Of a DNA stretch of 64,000 nt, positions 11,823 to 24,207 are shown one piece after another. Position 1 is the first letter of the stretch. Each line of letters starts with the position of its first letter. Location of the stretch: the NCBI GenBank assembly GCA_023333565.1, contig JAJKFH010001094.1, positions 620,001 to 684,000 on the forward strand, given 5' to 3'. The notes under the pieces were generated by a model. The model saw nothing but the letters and a program-made list of their open reading frames with translations, was not told the origin of the DNA and searched no databases. This DNA is from Puffinus mauretanicus (taxonomy: Eukaryota; Chordata; Aves; Procellariiformes; Procellariidae). A program made the translations under genes and the position numbers.

Positions 11823-14264
11823 CTATATTAAATAGAAAGAGGTTATGCCCGCTGACACTAATTTTTTCCTGCATCTTCTTAACTGGGCTATATGCCCCCA
11901 CTAGCGAGGAGATGGTCTGTCCATGCAGCAAAATCAAGGTGTGACTGGGGCACATGCCAACATACGTATGCTAGCTGCTCCTAGCTCCAAAGGGTGAAAG
12001 TAGCTATGAAGGTGCAGTATCAGAGCTGTTAGCATGTTCTGGCTATAAGAATACCTGGCTGTGACCCACAACGGGAAAATACTCTGCAGCAAGCAAATGC
12101 TGAAGCCTGCACTTGTGAAACTCAACACTTAGCAGTTCCTGTGGATGAAACTAGCCCATATGCTGACATGAGCAACAATGACACTTCCATTTAGTCATCT
12201 GTACTTGCACATATTACATTACTGATTTCTCAAAAAATAAAAATGCATATGGACATGTTCCAGTTACATTTCGGTTTATTCTGAGTCTAGGGGCTGATCT
12301 TTTCAGTGTTGGGTATACTTGGTAATATCAATCCCTGCATAACTTGTCAAAGAAAATGGAAAATAACTGCACTATGAATCCCCATAAGACTTAAGAAAAA
12401 CAAACTTATTTAGAAGTCAATGGAGCTTTCGCCTAAGCTCATATTCCAGAAGCATTCTCAATGGAACTTGCTGAATAGAGTACAGAAGGAGCACTTGTAA
12501 TAATGCAGGGTATGCAATTATAATAATCAAGGGAAAAATAGAACCTCTTAATTAAATCACTTCCATCTCAACCTTATCGATTTCAAATGGACATATTATA
12601 ATAACAAAAATTCTTCCACGGCTGATCTTAGAATTTATATTCAGTCATCATGTAAAGCTTGTGCTTTGTTACAGTGACTCTTGCAAAAAAATCTAGCTTG
12701 GAAGTTAGCTAGTTTGGCTAGAATATTTGCTAAAATATTCTGACACCACAATTACAAGAAACATAGAGAACAGATGGTCAGCGTTTATGGATACAATATA
12801 CTGTAAATTAGCCAGCTGAAAAAAAACTACCTGATGCAGCATACCATCAAAAATTAGGTTATGAGGGATTTAGTTGATAACCCAGGAGATTAAAAACTTT
12901 CATTAGTCATGACATTTTTCATGTAAACCTAAAAAAGTTCTGGAAAACTGTTATCTGCAAAAAAAAGCCCCCTTAAACTATGTAAACATAATCATACACC
13001 AATTACTTGTTTTCACAAACCAGTAAGTTTATGAAACTAAATAGCTGGTGCAAGGGGGGGAAGGAAAAAAAAAAGGCATAGGCATGACATACAGTTCTAA
13101 ATAAAGAAAGCAACTGTATACTCTAAAACCACAATTAAAAAAAAGTCGAAAGTTCTAAGATGAGCAATATGCTTATCTTATATGGATGGCTTGTTGCCAT
13201 CCTAGATATATCTCAAACAACCCAGGCAATAATTTGAGCACAAGAGCATTAGAAAGTACGAGAAATTCCACCAGGTTTTCCTTCCCTAAAGCACACATTT
13301 TAACTTCAGCTTTAATTTAAGCAGATGACCCATCCTAATTCTGCTCAAATCTGATTTTCTTATATTAAACGTGGATGTAGGATCTGGGCTTAGTTTGATT
13401 CTGTTCTTAAATCCTCAAGTACTGTTGGCAGTCCTACCTAGAGACCCATGTGCTGTCCCAGCAACCTTAGACTTCGTATCTGTGGGATGCAAACCATATT
13501 GCAGGAAGAGGGCCTGAAGCTGTACACTTACAGCCCAAACTGTACTAGCAGGCGGGAAAAAAAAACAAATGGGAATGATGTAGTTAATTATAAATGCATC
13601 GGTTTACCAACACAGCACTTGCACAAAGGATGCAACAGACTCTCTCTATAAAACATGAGATTAGCACCGTTCCTTGCCTAAAATACTGAATTTTCTGTCA
13701 AATCCACACTGTAATTTGGGAGGGGTGGGGAGGGGGGTGGAGGGAAAAGATGGAGAAAAGAAGCAGTTGTAGCTGATGGAGGTTTACAACCTAAGCATAA
13801 AAATGAAAGATGGCCCGAAGTTGCAGAGGGGACCACAAGCAGCTGGGGAGGATTCAGCTCTGATGCAGTGGCAGGAGGGAAACTACTTCAGGGCCGTTCC
13901 CAAGCACACATCTGCCCCGTGATTCCCCGTCGATTCCCGACCTGAAGCCCTCCGAGAGGCACGGCGGGCCGTCGCCAGGGCGGGCTCGGTGCTGGGAAGC
14001 CCTTGGCCACCTGGCGCCAGCGACGCCGCTGCCTCCTCTCCCCCAGGCTGCGGCCACGCACCTGCCCGGCGCGGGGGTTTCTCCTGAGGAACACGCGCTG
14101 CTCCTCCGCCTCGCCCGCTGGGGTATTTCCACTGAGATACTCAAAAGGGGAACAGGCGCGGACGCTTGACCCCGCCAACCCTCGGCTGCCCCCGGGGCGG
14201 CAGCCCCCAGGCCGCTCCAGCCGCCCTCCCGGGGTCCGCCGGTCCCGCCGCCACAGCCACTCAC
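11823..14264 (-). other. SLC24A4: SLC24A4 intron 1 (complete, about 2.4 kb)
   Basis: The intron runs from the GTGAGT donor at 14264-14259 to the ATATAG acceptor ending at 11823, phase 1. The first 400 bases or so are GC-rich CpG-island sequence; the remainder is AT-rich. I see no other exon, no CR1 and no LTR in it. A G-rich, purine-biased stretch sits near 13715-13760. Confidence 0.8.
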
Positions 14265-14421
14265 CCAGTCTGGAGAGGAGGCTGGACATGCACCAGACGA
14301 AGAAGAGGATGGCGCAGATGAAGCCCAGCTGCTGCAGCAGCATCTCCCGCCTCTTGCGAACTTTCCTCAGCACAAGCAGCGTGGTCTTCGGGGGGGCGCG
14401 CGGCGTCTCGTCCAGCTCCAT
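14265..14421 (-). CDS. SLC24A4: SLC24A4 (NCKX4) coding exon 1, N-terminal signal-anchor segment
   Basis: SLC24A4 is a plasma-membrane K+-dependent Na+/Ca2+ exchanger that extrudes Ca2+ with K+ in exchange for Na+. Seen here: the ATG at 14421-14419 opens 52 codons plus one base. A basic stretch (RKVRKRRE, residues 19-26) precedes a hydrophobic segment of about 19 residues ([19 protein letters not shown], residues 31-49), the signal-anchor arrangement expected for NCKX N-termini. The exon ends CTG G before a consensus GTGAGT donor, and the one-base overhang is completed to glycine by the exon at 11712-11822. As I recall the human protein, the block around RRREML and QQ.GF is shared, and this copy starts about nine residues earlier. 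The ATG context is moderate (C at -3, G at +4). It is the first in-frame ATG after an open 5' leader; no earlier in-frame ATG is seen. The rest of the gene lies to the left, mostly outside the window. Paralogue SLC24A3 is the main alternative but fits less well. Confidence 0.88.
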
Positions 14422-15240
14422 CGGAGCAAGCGCGGGCGCCGAAGGGGCGGCCAGCAGGTCGGTCAGAAAGCGGGGATCACTCCCGGCGGCTTCCCTCAGA
14501 CGGCTCCATGTTGGGCGGGCTGCAGCGCGGAGAGAAGCCGATGCCCAACGCCTCAGGTCGGCAGCGGCGAAGCAGAGAGGCAGGTGGAGGCGGGCGGGGG
14601 CGCGGGGAAGACGGCGGCGTCGGCAGACCCGGGAGGGGGGAGGGCGAGGCGTCGCTCTCAGGGGCCGGGCTGAGCCCCGCGCCCCGCACGCACCATGGCC
14701 GGCGGCGGAGGAAACGGCGCGGCGGCGTCTCGCGCTCCTCTGGCAGCGGCCGCTCCACAGCGTGCCGCGGGCTCCCAGTCAGCAGCGAGGGACGGCGGCA
14801 TCCATGCGGCTCCCTGCCCGCCCCGGCCAAGTTTAAAGTTTATCCCTTTCCTCCCTCCCTCCCGCCGCCGCCAGCCGTCGGCGGCAGGTGGGCGTAACAG
14901 CCTTCGCCGCGGGAGTAGCTGGCCCCTGGACTCTCAGTGCGGCGCCGAGCGGCCACTCAGCCCCAGCGGGCGGCCGCTCCCCTGAGCGCCCGCCTCGGCC
15001 CCCTTCTCCCCGCCCCTCTCCGGCAACTTTCTGGGTGCTCCTCCGGCACCCATGGCAACGCGCATGTACCCTCCCCTCCCTTCCCCCACCTCTTGGGGGG
15101 TGCGGAATTAACTGGCTAAATTAATGCTTTCCCCTAAACGGCGCAGGAATTACCCGCTCTCGGTGTCCCGTCTGGCGGGGCCATCCGTGCGAGGAGGGGA
15201 ACGGGCAGCGGCAAGTGCTGCGGCGCCGAGGTGCGGGCCG

Positions 15241-15250
15241 GGGGCGGGGC
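15241..15250 (+). promoter_or_regulatory. GC box (Sp1-type site)
   Basis: A perfect GGGGCGGGGC lies about 820 bases upstream of the SLC24A4 ATG. It is a textbook Sp/KLF-family motif inside the CpG island. Such motifs are frequent in any island, so a specific role is inference. Confidence 0.5.
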
Positions 15251-15252
15251 TG

Positions 15253-15323
15253 GCGCTGCCTGAGGTGCGGAGCCGTTGGGGAGGTGGGAGGACGGGGCTC
15301 GGCTCGCGCTGCCTGAGGCGCGG
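15253..15323 (+). repeat. 18-base direct repeat in the CpG island
   Basis: GCGCTGCCTGAGGTGCGG at 15253-15270 recurs as GCGCTGCCTGAGGCGCGG at 15306-15323, one mismatch, 53 bases apart. Possibly a local duplication or a repeated factor-binding site. Confidence 0.7.
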
Positions 15324-18300
15324 GGGGGCGAGGGGCGAGGGCGGCCGATGGAGCGGGGCGCAGGGGCGGGCAGGGGCCGGCGGCTGCGGGGTGCGCGGCA
15401 GTGGGGAGAGTGCCGGGGTGCCGCGGTGGGAGGCGGGCCGGGTGTTGATGGCATCTGGGTTCTTCCACCTGCCTCTAGGAGATGCGTTTCAAGATGGACT
15501 TCCATGGGGGGAAATGGCACTTCTCTGACCCCCGCTGTATGTAGTTTGCGCTGTAAGGAACGTGTGGTGTTTAGGACGACAAAGTGAATGACCCATTTTG
15601 TGAAACAGCGGTTAGTTCCAGGCTGTCCCAAAGCAGATTATTTTTTTTTAACTAAAATTTGGTATTTACGTTAATTAAGTAGTTACTGTTAGCCAACGAG
15701 AACGGCTCCGGGAACTTCCTACAACGGCACAGGCATTGTTCCTTCCAGGCATCCAGAAATGCTGTGCATGTCGAGAGCGCATGTAGACAAAATGGGATTA
15801 ACTCATCTGATCTTGTTTTCGATAGAGCATTTGGTTTACAATGGAAGGCCTTTCAGGTGATTCCCTCTGGATCTCTGTCCTTGTACTGCAGAACATATAA
15901 CATTTCATATCTGGCATTGTTTCTAATGGTGTCATAATTATAATACAAATACCCTAGCCTACAAAAGCAAGTCTTCACAAATAAAATATCACTAATTCTC
16001 TGTGTTCTCCCATCTTTGTGCAAATTTGTTTTTTTCTTATGTTTATGAATTATATCTGCTATAGTGAGATGCAGCAGTATAGTGCTCAGGGGGCTCTGGT
16101 ACACACCGCATGTGAAATTGCTGTAGATTCATGCTGCCCAGTTGTCTCAAGTGCAAAAGGGATTACTCAAGCTGGAGAACCAAAGAGAAGCAGTTGTGTT
16201 AACCTTGTTGCTTGCTTGCATGCACATAGCTACAGAAATTTGTGTGCCTTAACTGTTCAAGCTCCAGGGACATCTGGGCTCTGATGGGCCTTTGACTTTC
16301 TGATTTACATTAGAGCAGGAAAACAACTGCACATTAGACGAATGGCGCTAAGACATGCCCCAGTCTCCTCTCTTTCATTCCCTTTATAGCTGCTGAGAGA
16401 GGAAATGTAACTCTGAAAGCTCTTGCCTGCTACAAAAAAGGTAGTAGAGAAGATTACAAGTCAGCTTATGTCCCTTTATTTCTCTCCATGGCCACGTAGG
16501 AAATCTCACAGTTGAACCCAGAATGATGAAAGCCATCTCTGACTGAAAGAACTTACAGACTAATTAGACACAGAGGCATGGGAAGCTGGATAAAGGCAAC
16601 TGAAGCTCTTTGGATCAGGACCGTTATTTATAGTGGACTGTTTTTTCGTTGAAGACCTTTAAGGTCCAGTGAAGTTGTTGATTGGCCATGTCAGTAGAGA
16701 TGCCACTGCATAGTTAGATGCCACTGCATACCCTGTCAGCTGTCATAATGCCTGAGAGCTAATTCTGCATGTGGCTTTTTATCACCTCTTTTCTGGGACT
16801 AAAGCCTCTCCTTCCACTCAAAGTGGCAATGTGAACATCAGTCTGCCATCCCCTTGTTTTGTGTTTAGTAAGAGTTGCAGTGCTGACAAGGCGGTAGTTC
16901 TGTGTATGAAGATTTTATCTAGCAATAGCAGGATGGTGACACTGGAAGGGATTGCAGAGATTTGTTGTTTTTTCAGTATCCACTTGCCATAAGTTTATAA
17001 TGTTCTTCACTGATAAGGCAGACCAGGGCCATGGCTTCAGAGAGGCTGTCCTGATGGTTGGGTCTCTCCCCACAGCTAACGGAGGTTGCTTGTGATTTTT
17101 ATATTTACCAGGTTTATTCTCTTACCTGCTCTTTACACTGAAGACATTTTCAAAGCCATGGCACTCCTGATCTGAAGAGTTACTGATATTAAGACATGCA
17201 ATGACAAGTTTGCCTGGAATTGAGGTAAATTTGGGTCTGGAGATGAGCCTGTGATTCACAGGTACTCCGTATTTGTGTCTATAGGTTGTTTACATAAAGA
17301 CCGTGGAATTGAAGCATTGTTAGAGGTCCTGAGTTTCACATGTGAGGGATTTTCATTAATTCTGTCGGGTCCTATGAACGTCACATGGTTAGTTACAGGT
17401 ATGCAAGTATAATATTGCCTTTTTTGACATAGGGTTTTTTCCTTTTTCTGGCTGTTAAAAAGTTGTCTGTTTTAGAGGTTAGTGACTATAGAAACCCTGG
17501 GGCCATCCCTATGAGGAACTGAAAGCAAGAAACAAAAAAAAAAAACCAAAAAATTGAAGAGATCTTTTGTGAATCCTTTACACAAAAGAAATCTGCTACC
17601 CATGAAAGCAGTTTTCAGCATGATTGTGTGTGTCTCTCCCTCTCTGTGTACACAAATGAGGCAGATCAAAGTTCAGACAGTACTAATCTCCTAATCATAC
17701 AAGCTTCTAATTAGCATTTTTAATCAGTCTGGTGATCACAGGGCAGCCTCAAAATTGTTCTTGAATACTAAACTTTCAGAACAGAATTCCAAATCACTTT
17801 TATTTTGGTGTTTCTTGTGAAAATGTGTCAGGTAACTGTGTAGGCTGTCTCAAAAGGAAGTGGTGCGCGGCAGAATTCAGCTCCAGTTACCTTTCCCCCA
17901 ACAGCGGGCAGGACCTGCACCTGGAGGGTCTGTTTGAGTGCATTCAAGCCATTCACATGGAGGTGGTTACTGGAATGACATCCCAACGCTTTCTTCTGAT
18001 TTGAGACATCCATGCTGTGTATGAGAGAGTGGTGATACGATGTCGGAGGCAAAAAAGAAGCAAATGCTTTCTGCATAAGGTGGCATTAGAGACATTTACA
18101 TTCATTTTTTAAATCTTAAATTATTGCTATCTCTTACTGCAATCAGAACTACTGTATATAAATTCAATGGGGTCTTTCCATTAATAGTCTCAAAAAAAAA
18201 AAAGAGAAAAAGAAAGAATAAGACACACGTGGTTTTTTTGAGTGATGCCTTCACAGTGAGTGGTGTGGTGATACTCCGGATCTTTCCATTATAATCAGAA

Positions 18301-21300
18301 CAAAATGTTTTCTAGAGTAGATATAGAAATTCTCCTAAACGAATTACATTTTGGACATTAGGGGTATTTGGGAAATATCATCAAAATGAAGTGTAGAGGA
18401 AGAAAATACTAAATAGCACTTGATGTCTTAAACTAAGCCAGACGTAAGAAACAATCTTTCTCTCTTGTGTGCTTATCATTGTGATCATTTAACTTTCGTG
18501 TATGTCCCACATTAAAATGTCTCACTAGAAGCACAGTCTAATGCTAGCTTCATCTAGCACTGCTAAATTTGCTTGTTTTTCATCTCAAGCTCAATTAGTA
18601 TCTTGAATTGAGTAACAGCCAAAAGGCTTTGAATTAGGGAAGCTCATACAGGAGATCCATGAAAGCAGCTCATCTGAGAAGAAAATATTGACGCTGCTGA
18701 GAGTCAAAGGAGAAGTATAATGTTTGGATTAATTCTCTATGGCACCCCCTAAAATGAACAGGAAAGCAGCAGCAGCAGCACAGCAGGCTAACTGGAAACT
18801 GAGACCCTGTTAGTTGGCCACGAAGACTGTTCCAGCACAGAAGAGCTGAGAAGCGCGGAGGATTAGGAGGTGATTGTTTGCGACAGGCACCCAACCAGCC
18901 CTAGGAGCCTGTTCAAGTCCAGCTTTTCCAACTGATATAACCAGCATCCCAGAATCAATCCCCCTGTCCACAAGGTCAAGAGGTAGTATCAAAGAAAAGC
19001 GAACAATGTTCCCTCAAAAAAGACCAGAAAATCTCCCATAAGCTGAGAAGAAAGGCATTGGTGAGGGAGGAGACAGGGATCCTGCTTTGCTATTTGGTCA
19101 AGGTAGTTCATATGAGGGAGCTATGGAGAGAACCTTAGCTTGGTGCTGTCCAGAATCACCTGCCTGTCAAGAAGGGGGCAATCCTGTGCTTATTTAGGAC
19201 CCGGTCCCTGGAAAAGGAGCAGATGCTAATATGACTCAGCAATATAAGCTTGCAGAAAGCAAATATTAGCACATCAATATTTAAATGTTGAACTGTAACT
19301 CAAGCCACCATATGTCCTTAGGTATATACCCAAATGACTCTTTAAGCATTGGTGAAAGGTGCTTTGCTGAACCATACTTGAAATTTAGAAAGCAGATCCA
19401 TTGTTGGCATCAGCATTGAGGGTTCCGCCAGAGTCTCTGCGATGGGTAAACCCTGTACCAGGACCACTGGATTTACAGAGAAACTCCTGCTGTAGGACCC
19501 AACAAAGGACTCATCCTTGTGCTAAGATCCTCAATGTCTTTCGATTCATTCTCAGATTTTTATGTCCCATCCATTTTCCAGTTCTACTGGACAGTTGCTA
19601 GCTGTGTTATCATATTGTACTTTTGCATACTTCAAAGGCAGAGGTTTTCCTTAATACAGAGTTATTTTTGTAGTTTAACTCAGACCTTCGTTTTGCTTCC
19701 GAGGCTATAAATAACTCAACCCTGAACCGGAATTTAAATGCTGTGAAGAAGTTAGTCTCACACTGTAATATGGAACCACATCTTCCTTTAACTTACCCAA
19801 CTCCTCCCTTGTGTTTTATATCTTGCAGTCTTCCTACTGCAGATTTCCCTTTAATAATCTTGGGTAATGCTACTTTCTATTTCTGTGGTTACACCCCACA
19901 TTCAACACTTAGCTGGCAGCCACACGTTCACCCAGACCCCACTTGGGAATTTAACAATAGTCAACAATAATGAGATTCTCCCACAGTATACAGGAATGCT
20001 ACAAGCAAGAGTTCCTCATATCCTACATGCCATAAACAACCTCACATAAGCCCAAGATATAATTTTCTTGCTATACAATAAGAATAAAAGGTACCAACTG
20101 GATCTACGCTCTTGATGTGATCTACTTTAAGCTAGAAGAAAATAAGATCAGTTGACTCTGATGTCCCAAATGTGCTGTTAACACGTTTTAATTTAGGTGC
20201 ATTGGCTCTATTCATTTCTCTAAGCCCACCAAAACATCTTCTTGCAGGACAGAATGAGAGACATTATGCGGATTCAATGTGTTCTTCTTCTGCCCATAAG
20301 GTTTCAATCAATACCTACCTAAAAAAGGGAGTCTGTTAGAAAAACCTCAGTATTTCTCTCCTTAAATTGGTATTGTCTAAGCCCTCCAAATTCATTACAG
20401 CATCTATGTTTAACGCCCACTAGATTTCTCAGGATAAGCATGTGCTTAAATCCTTGCCAGATTTGAAGAACTCGTGCACATGCATAAAGCTGTACTGAAA
20501 TGGGGGTTAAATTACAGGGACTGTGTTACACTCCCCTGCACACATACCATTTCTGTCTTTCTCAGTTTCTCGAGCTTGCTATTTCCACTGAATCCCAGCC
20601 CCAATTGATTTTACTGGTTTTACATTTTGCCAGTGATTTTCTATTCCTCTCTGCCCTCACAGTCACTTTCTCTTCTGCCTGCTTCTCTGCTTCCCCTATT
20701 CTTTCCCTCTGTTTGCTCCACATGACTTTGTTTCCCATCTCTTGATCTTCTAGGCCCAGTGTAAATTTTTCATTTGTTCCACTCTCTGTAAACAGAATTC
20801 CTGCCTCCTCTTCAAATCTCCCCTTAAATCTACACGTGGGTTTGAGCTTAGTATTGACTCTAAGTCCTGTTCCCAGAGGCTTGGGGAAATTTGACTGTGC
20901 TTACCCATAACTGTGAGGAATGAGGTTAGCTGACATCACGCTAAACGTGAGGGATTCTGGCTGGTCAAAGCTCTGCAGGTTAACTGCAGCACTCTCTTCC
21001 ATCACTGTACAACATCTTTCTTTGCTCTCCATAATCTCATTCCTCTCCCAGATAAAGAAACTAAATTCAGTTCTGTAAAATGCTTTCCATTTGTTTTCTT
21101 TCTGGAAAGTTTTTGTATGTCTGTGAAGTAAGTGAAATTCAAAACAACTACTGAGGAGACATCTTCACACACCTCAATCAACCACACTTCTGTTCAGCTT
21201 TCATACCTACTGGGATCTGTTTCCAAAACCCTTTGCTAGTCCCTCAGAATGAGAAGGTTCATTAACTAAGCAAAAATTGATTCATTACAGTGAGAAAAAT

Positions 21301-24170
21301 TTTCAACAGCTATGTGTTGTTAGCCCAAACCACAGACTGCTGTGATCTTATGAATACACAGGAGGAAGCTGTGGAGAATTCTCACACACAAAAAGCCTCA
21401 GTTGATGTCAGTGCTTGAAAGCCTGGAGGCCAAAGAGGTTCAGTGGAAGTCTTGTTGGGGTAGCTGAGAGAGATTCAACAGGGCAGCTCCTTTCCCTCAT
21501 TAGATTAGTCCATCAAAATCATTAAGAAAAGAAGAACAAGCATTCATCCATAGTGACTGTGGAAAAAACAAACTGCAGACTCCAAACGCTATATAAGCAA
21601 GTGCAGGAATGTATGTCCTGGCAATTGATGTCCTTGAAATAACAATGCTGAAAAGCTGAGAACTGTCTTTATTCGGAGACTCGTACAACATATGCTTGAG
21701 GGTACCCAGAGAGGTCATGCTGTTCATTCCCTTTTTCTAAGGCAGTACCAACTCTCACTAATGTTGAGTGGGCTTGCTCTGAAACTTAATATCCATCTTG
21801 ATACTGAAATTGCTGTTTGACTGCCTATCAAAGCTTTTAAAATAAAATGGTGAATAACATTAAGAAAATTTACACCTCCTACTTTGGCTAGCGTCTTTTT
21901 TTAACACTGTTAGTGAGCAGGGCTTAGAGACTTCTGGAAATTTTCCCCCTCATCTGACCACAGATTTTCAAAAAAGAAAATTTATTCTATTGAAAACCTA
22001 TCATGTTAAAGCTAAGAGGAATCGTAGCTGTCAATCAGAGAAGGGGAAGAATACTCTTACCATTTATTTCTGTAAAGCTAGTAGAAATCATGTTCCTTTA
22101 TAGACAGTAGGAAGAAAACAACCTTGCCCTGAGAAGATAAATTCAGTGTATAGAATCGTGTAAAATGATAGTCTAGAGGGAATGGCAATCAGAGAAATCA
22201 AGTGAGCGGGAACAGTGCTCAATGGAGTGTTTTGTATGAGGAATTCAGGTCATTTATTTCATTGCTGTTTCATGTTGTCTCCTGTGGAAGGGATAAGAAA
22301 GGAGGGTTAATTTGCTCCCCATTATGATCAGACAAGAGAGGGGAGAACAGAGAAGGCTGGTTCAGAGTCCAAGTTCAGAACAGCAAGGGGAAAGGTGTTT
22401 GTCTAAGGAGGCATTTAAGGGAAGGAAGGGAGAGCTTTGGTACACAAGAACAGGGAGATGGTTCTAAGCAAGTGGGCTAGGCACAGCTATCTGTGGGAGC
22501 AGACAAAAGGAACCTTAATCAAAGTGGATTTGAAGGGCAAGTGAAACGAGCTAAAATGGGGAAATGAGCACTACATCCACTTTGAAGACCAAGTTTTGTA
22601 CTGCGAATTTGAAACGAGTCGGTGTAGCAGGAGAGAGAGACATCGCTGTAGCTCCAGTACTTTAAGAAGAACGTCCTCCGTAAAAGCTCCCTTTAAGTTT
22701 ACAAAAACTGCCACATCTGCAGCACAGCCTCCTCGAAACCCAGATAACTGATGTTCGTTACCGTTAATGAAAAGGCATGGTCAAAGCAAACATTGGCATA
22801 TTTTCAAGGATTGGCAGGAACACTTTTTACAGTATTTCCATCTTAACTTCCTAACAAACTTCACAGTAAAATACTAAGACAATTAGTAGCTATTGCCGAT
22901 TTTGACAAGAAATGTTTATCACTGGCAAATAATAAATACAGCACTCCTGCAAATGAATACTTTGCTATTCCTAACTCTTTGCAGAGGTTAGCAGCAGGCT
23001 ATTTCAGCTAGCCTTGGTCATAAGTGTGCTCAGCTGCCTCTCAGCACCAGGACGGCCCAGGTTCAGCACAGCTCCTCTGAGCTGGCTGCTCTTTTCAGCT
23101 TGTAGTAGGAGAACAGCAAAGGTAGCAGTACCCCATAGTCCAATTTAATAGCAGCTATTGTGGGTGTCACCTACCTGTCATGTCTGACTCACCGCACCAC
23201 CTTTTTGTTGTTTTCATTTAAATATTTAAACACTCTCATATTCCAGCCACTTTACATTTCACCTCCTCAGAAAGAAGCAATGTTTCAGAGGTGTTACCAT
23301 GGAAACAATGGAGTGAGGAGGCAGCTAAACATGAAAGTAAGTCGTCCAACAGTAAATCCAGAGACATGCTTTGGGGTAACTTGAAATTTAAAAATTTATA
23401 ATTAATTGGGCTGCTGCTGAGCATGTGTTTGTACTTACTGCTTTCTTATAAGGGACAAGAGGCCACCTTTTTGCCCGTGACAAGAAAATAAAATTTCCCT
23501 GTGCAGAATTTTGAGTACCTAAAGTCCTTTTTGACACGAGAGATAATACCGCTCTTTGGAGATGACCACCGGAGTTCGTTATCAGCAAGGTCAGGCAACT
23601 GAAATGGTATTGTTCAGGGTTGGCAACACCAGCTTCCTCAAACAAATCAATCCCTACTGATAGCAGTGGGCTGTGAGTGTTGGAGAGTTGTGATCCAAGA
23701 TATTTGCAAAGTTTAATCAGACTATGGGAAAAAGAAGATTAGCATTAGTGGAAGTAAAAATGCAGCTAGATAAGACAAGCCCCTTCCAATTATGCAAATG
23801 AATACACAGAGCCATTCTGCTCAGAAGTGGGTATTAAATTATCCGTGTGGATAAATATAAAAGCATACCTTTGTCAATCTGTCACCATATATCCTGAAAT
23901 ACCATAATTACCTCTCTCAAGCATGGGAAGGAACAACTGTTGGCTATTGCCTGTGCTCACATCATAAAACCATTTCCTGTGACTTTACACAGCCTTAGCT
24001 TTACTGAACTATATGTTGTCTGTAGGGAAGGTAACAAAGGAAAATCCAATGTTTCAACTATGTGTTAGGCAAGAAAAGCTCAAAAATACCCTGTAATGAA
24101 GATCATATCCACTTCATGCATTGACAAATTGACCACAGAAACACTTAATACAGTTAAATACACCACACAA

Positions 24171-24207
24171 AATGTTCTGTTCAGAACAGATTCAGGAACA
24201 GAACATT
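24171..24207. repeat. Perfect inverted repeat, 12-base arms
   Basis: AATGTTCTGTTC at 24171-24182 and its exact complement GAACAGAACATT at 24196-24207, separated by 13 bases that contain a further AGAACAG. No gene is nearby. Confidence 0.85.

Larger units (their letters stand above)
13870..15560. promoter_or_regulatory. CpG island covering SLC24A4 exon 1 and its promoter
   Basis: There is an abrupt change from AT-rich flanks to very GC-rich, CpG-dense sequence, centred on the SLC24A4 start codon and extending about 1.1 kb upstream of it. GC-box motifs occur on both strands, for example GGGGCGGGGC at 15241-15250 and CCCCGCCCC around 15008-15016. I see no convincing TATA box at a suitable distance, which fits a broad, TATA-less island promoter. 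The transcription start cannot be placed from sequence alone. GC boxes in both orientations allow divergent transcription to the right, but no plus-strand gene could be supported there. Confidence 0.85.

Noticed and set aside
13888..14264. Continuation of the exon 1 ORF beyond the GTGAGT donor
   Set aside because: The sequence after the donor is low-complexity Arg/Gly-rich and does not match SLC24A4, whereas splicing to 11822 does.
14003..14836. 277-codon plus-strand ORF in the CpG island
   Set aside because: It overlaps SLC24A4 exon 1 and promoter on the opposite strand, is Arg/Pro/Gly/Ser-rich as expected of random GC-rich sequence, and has no recognisable domain.
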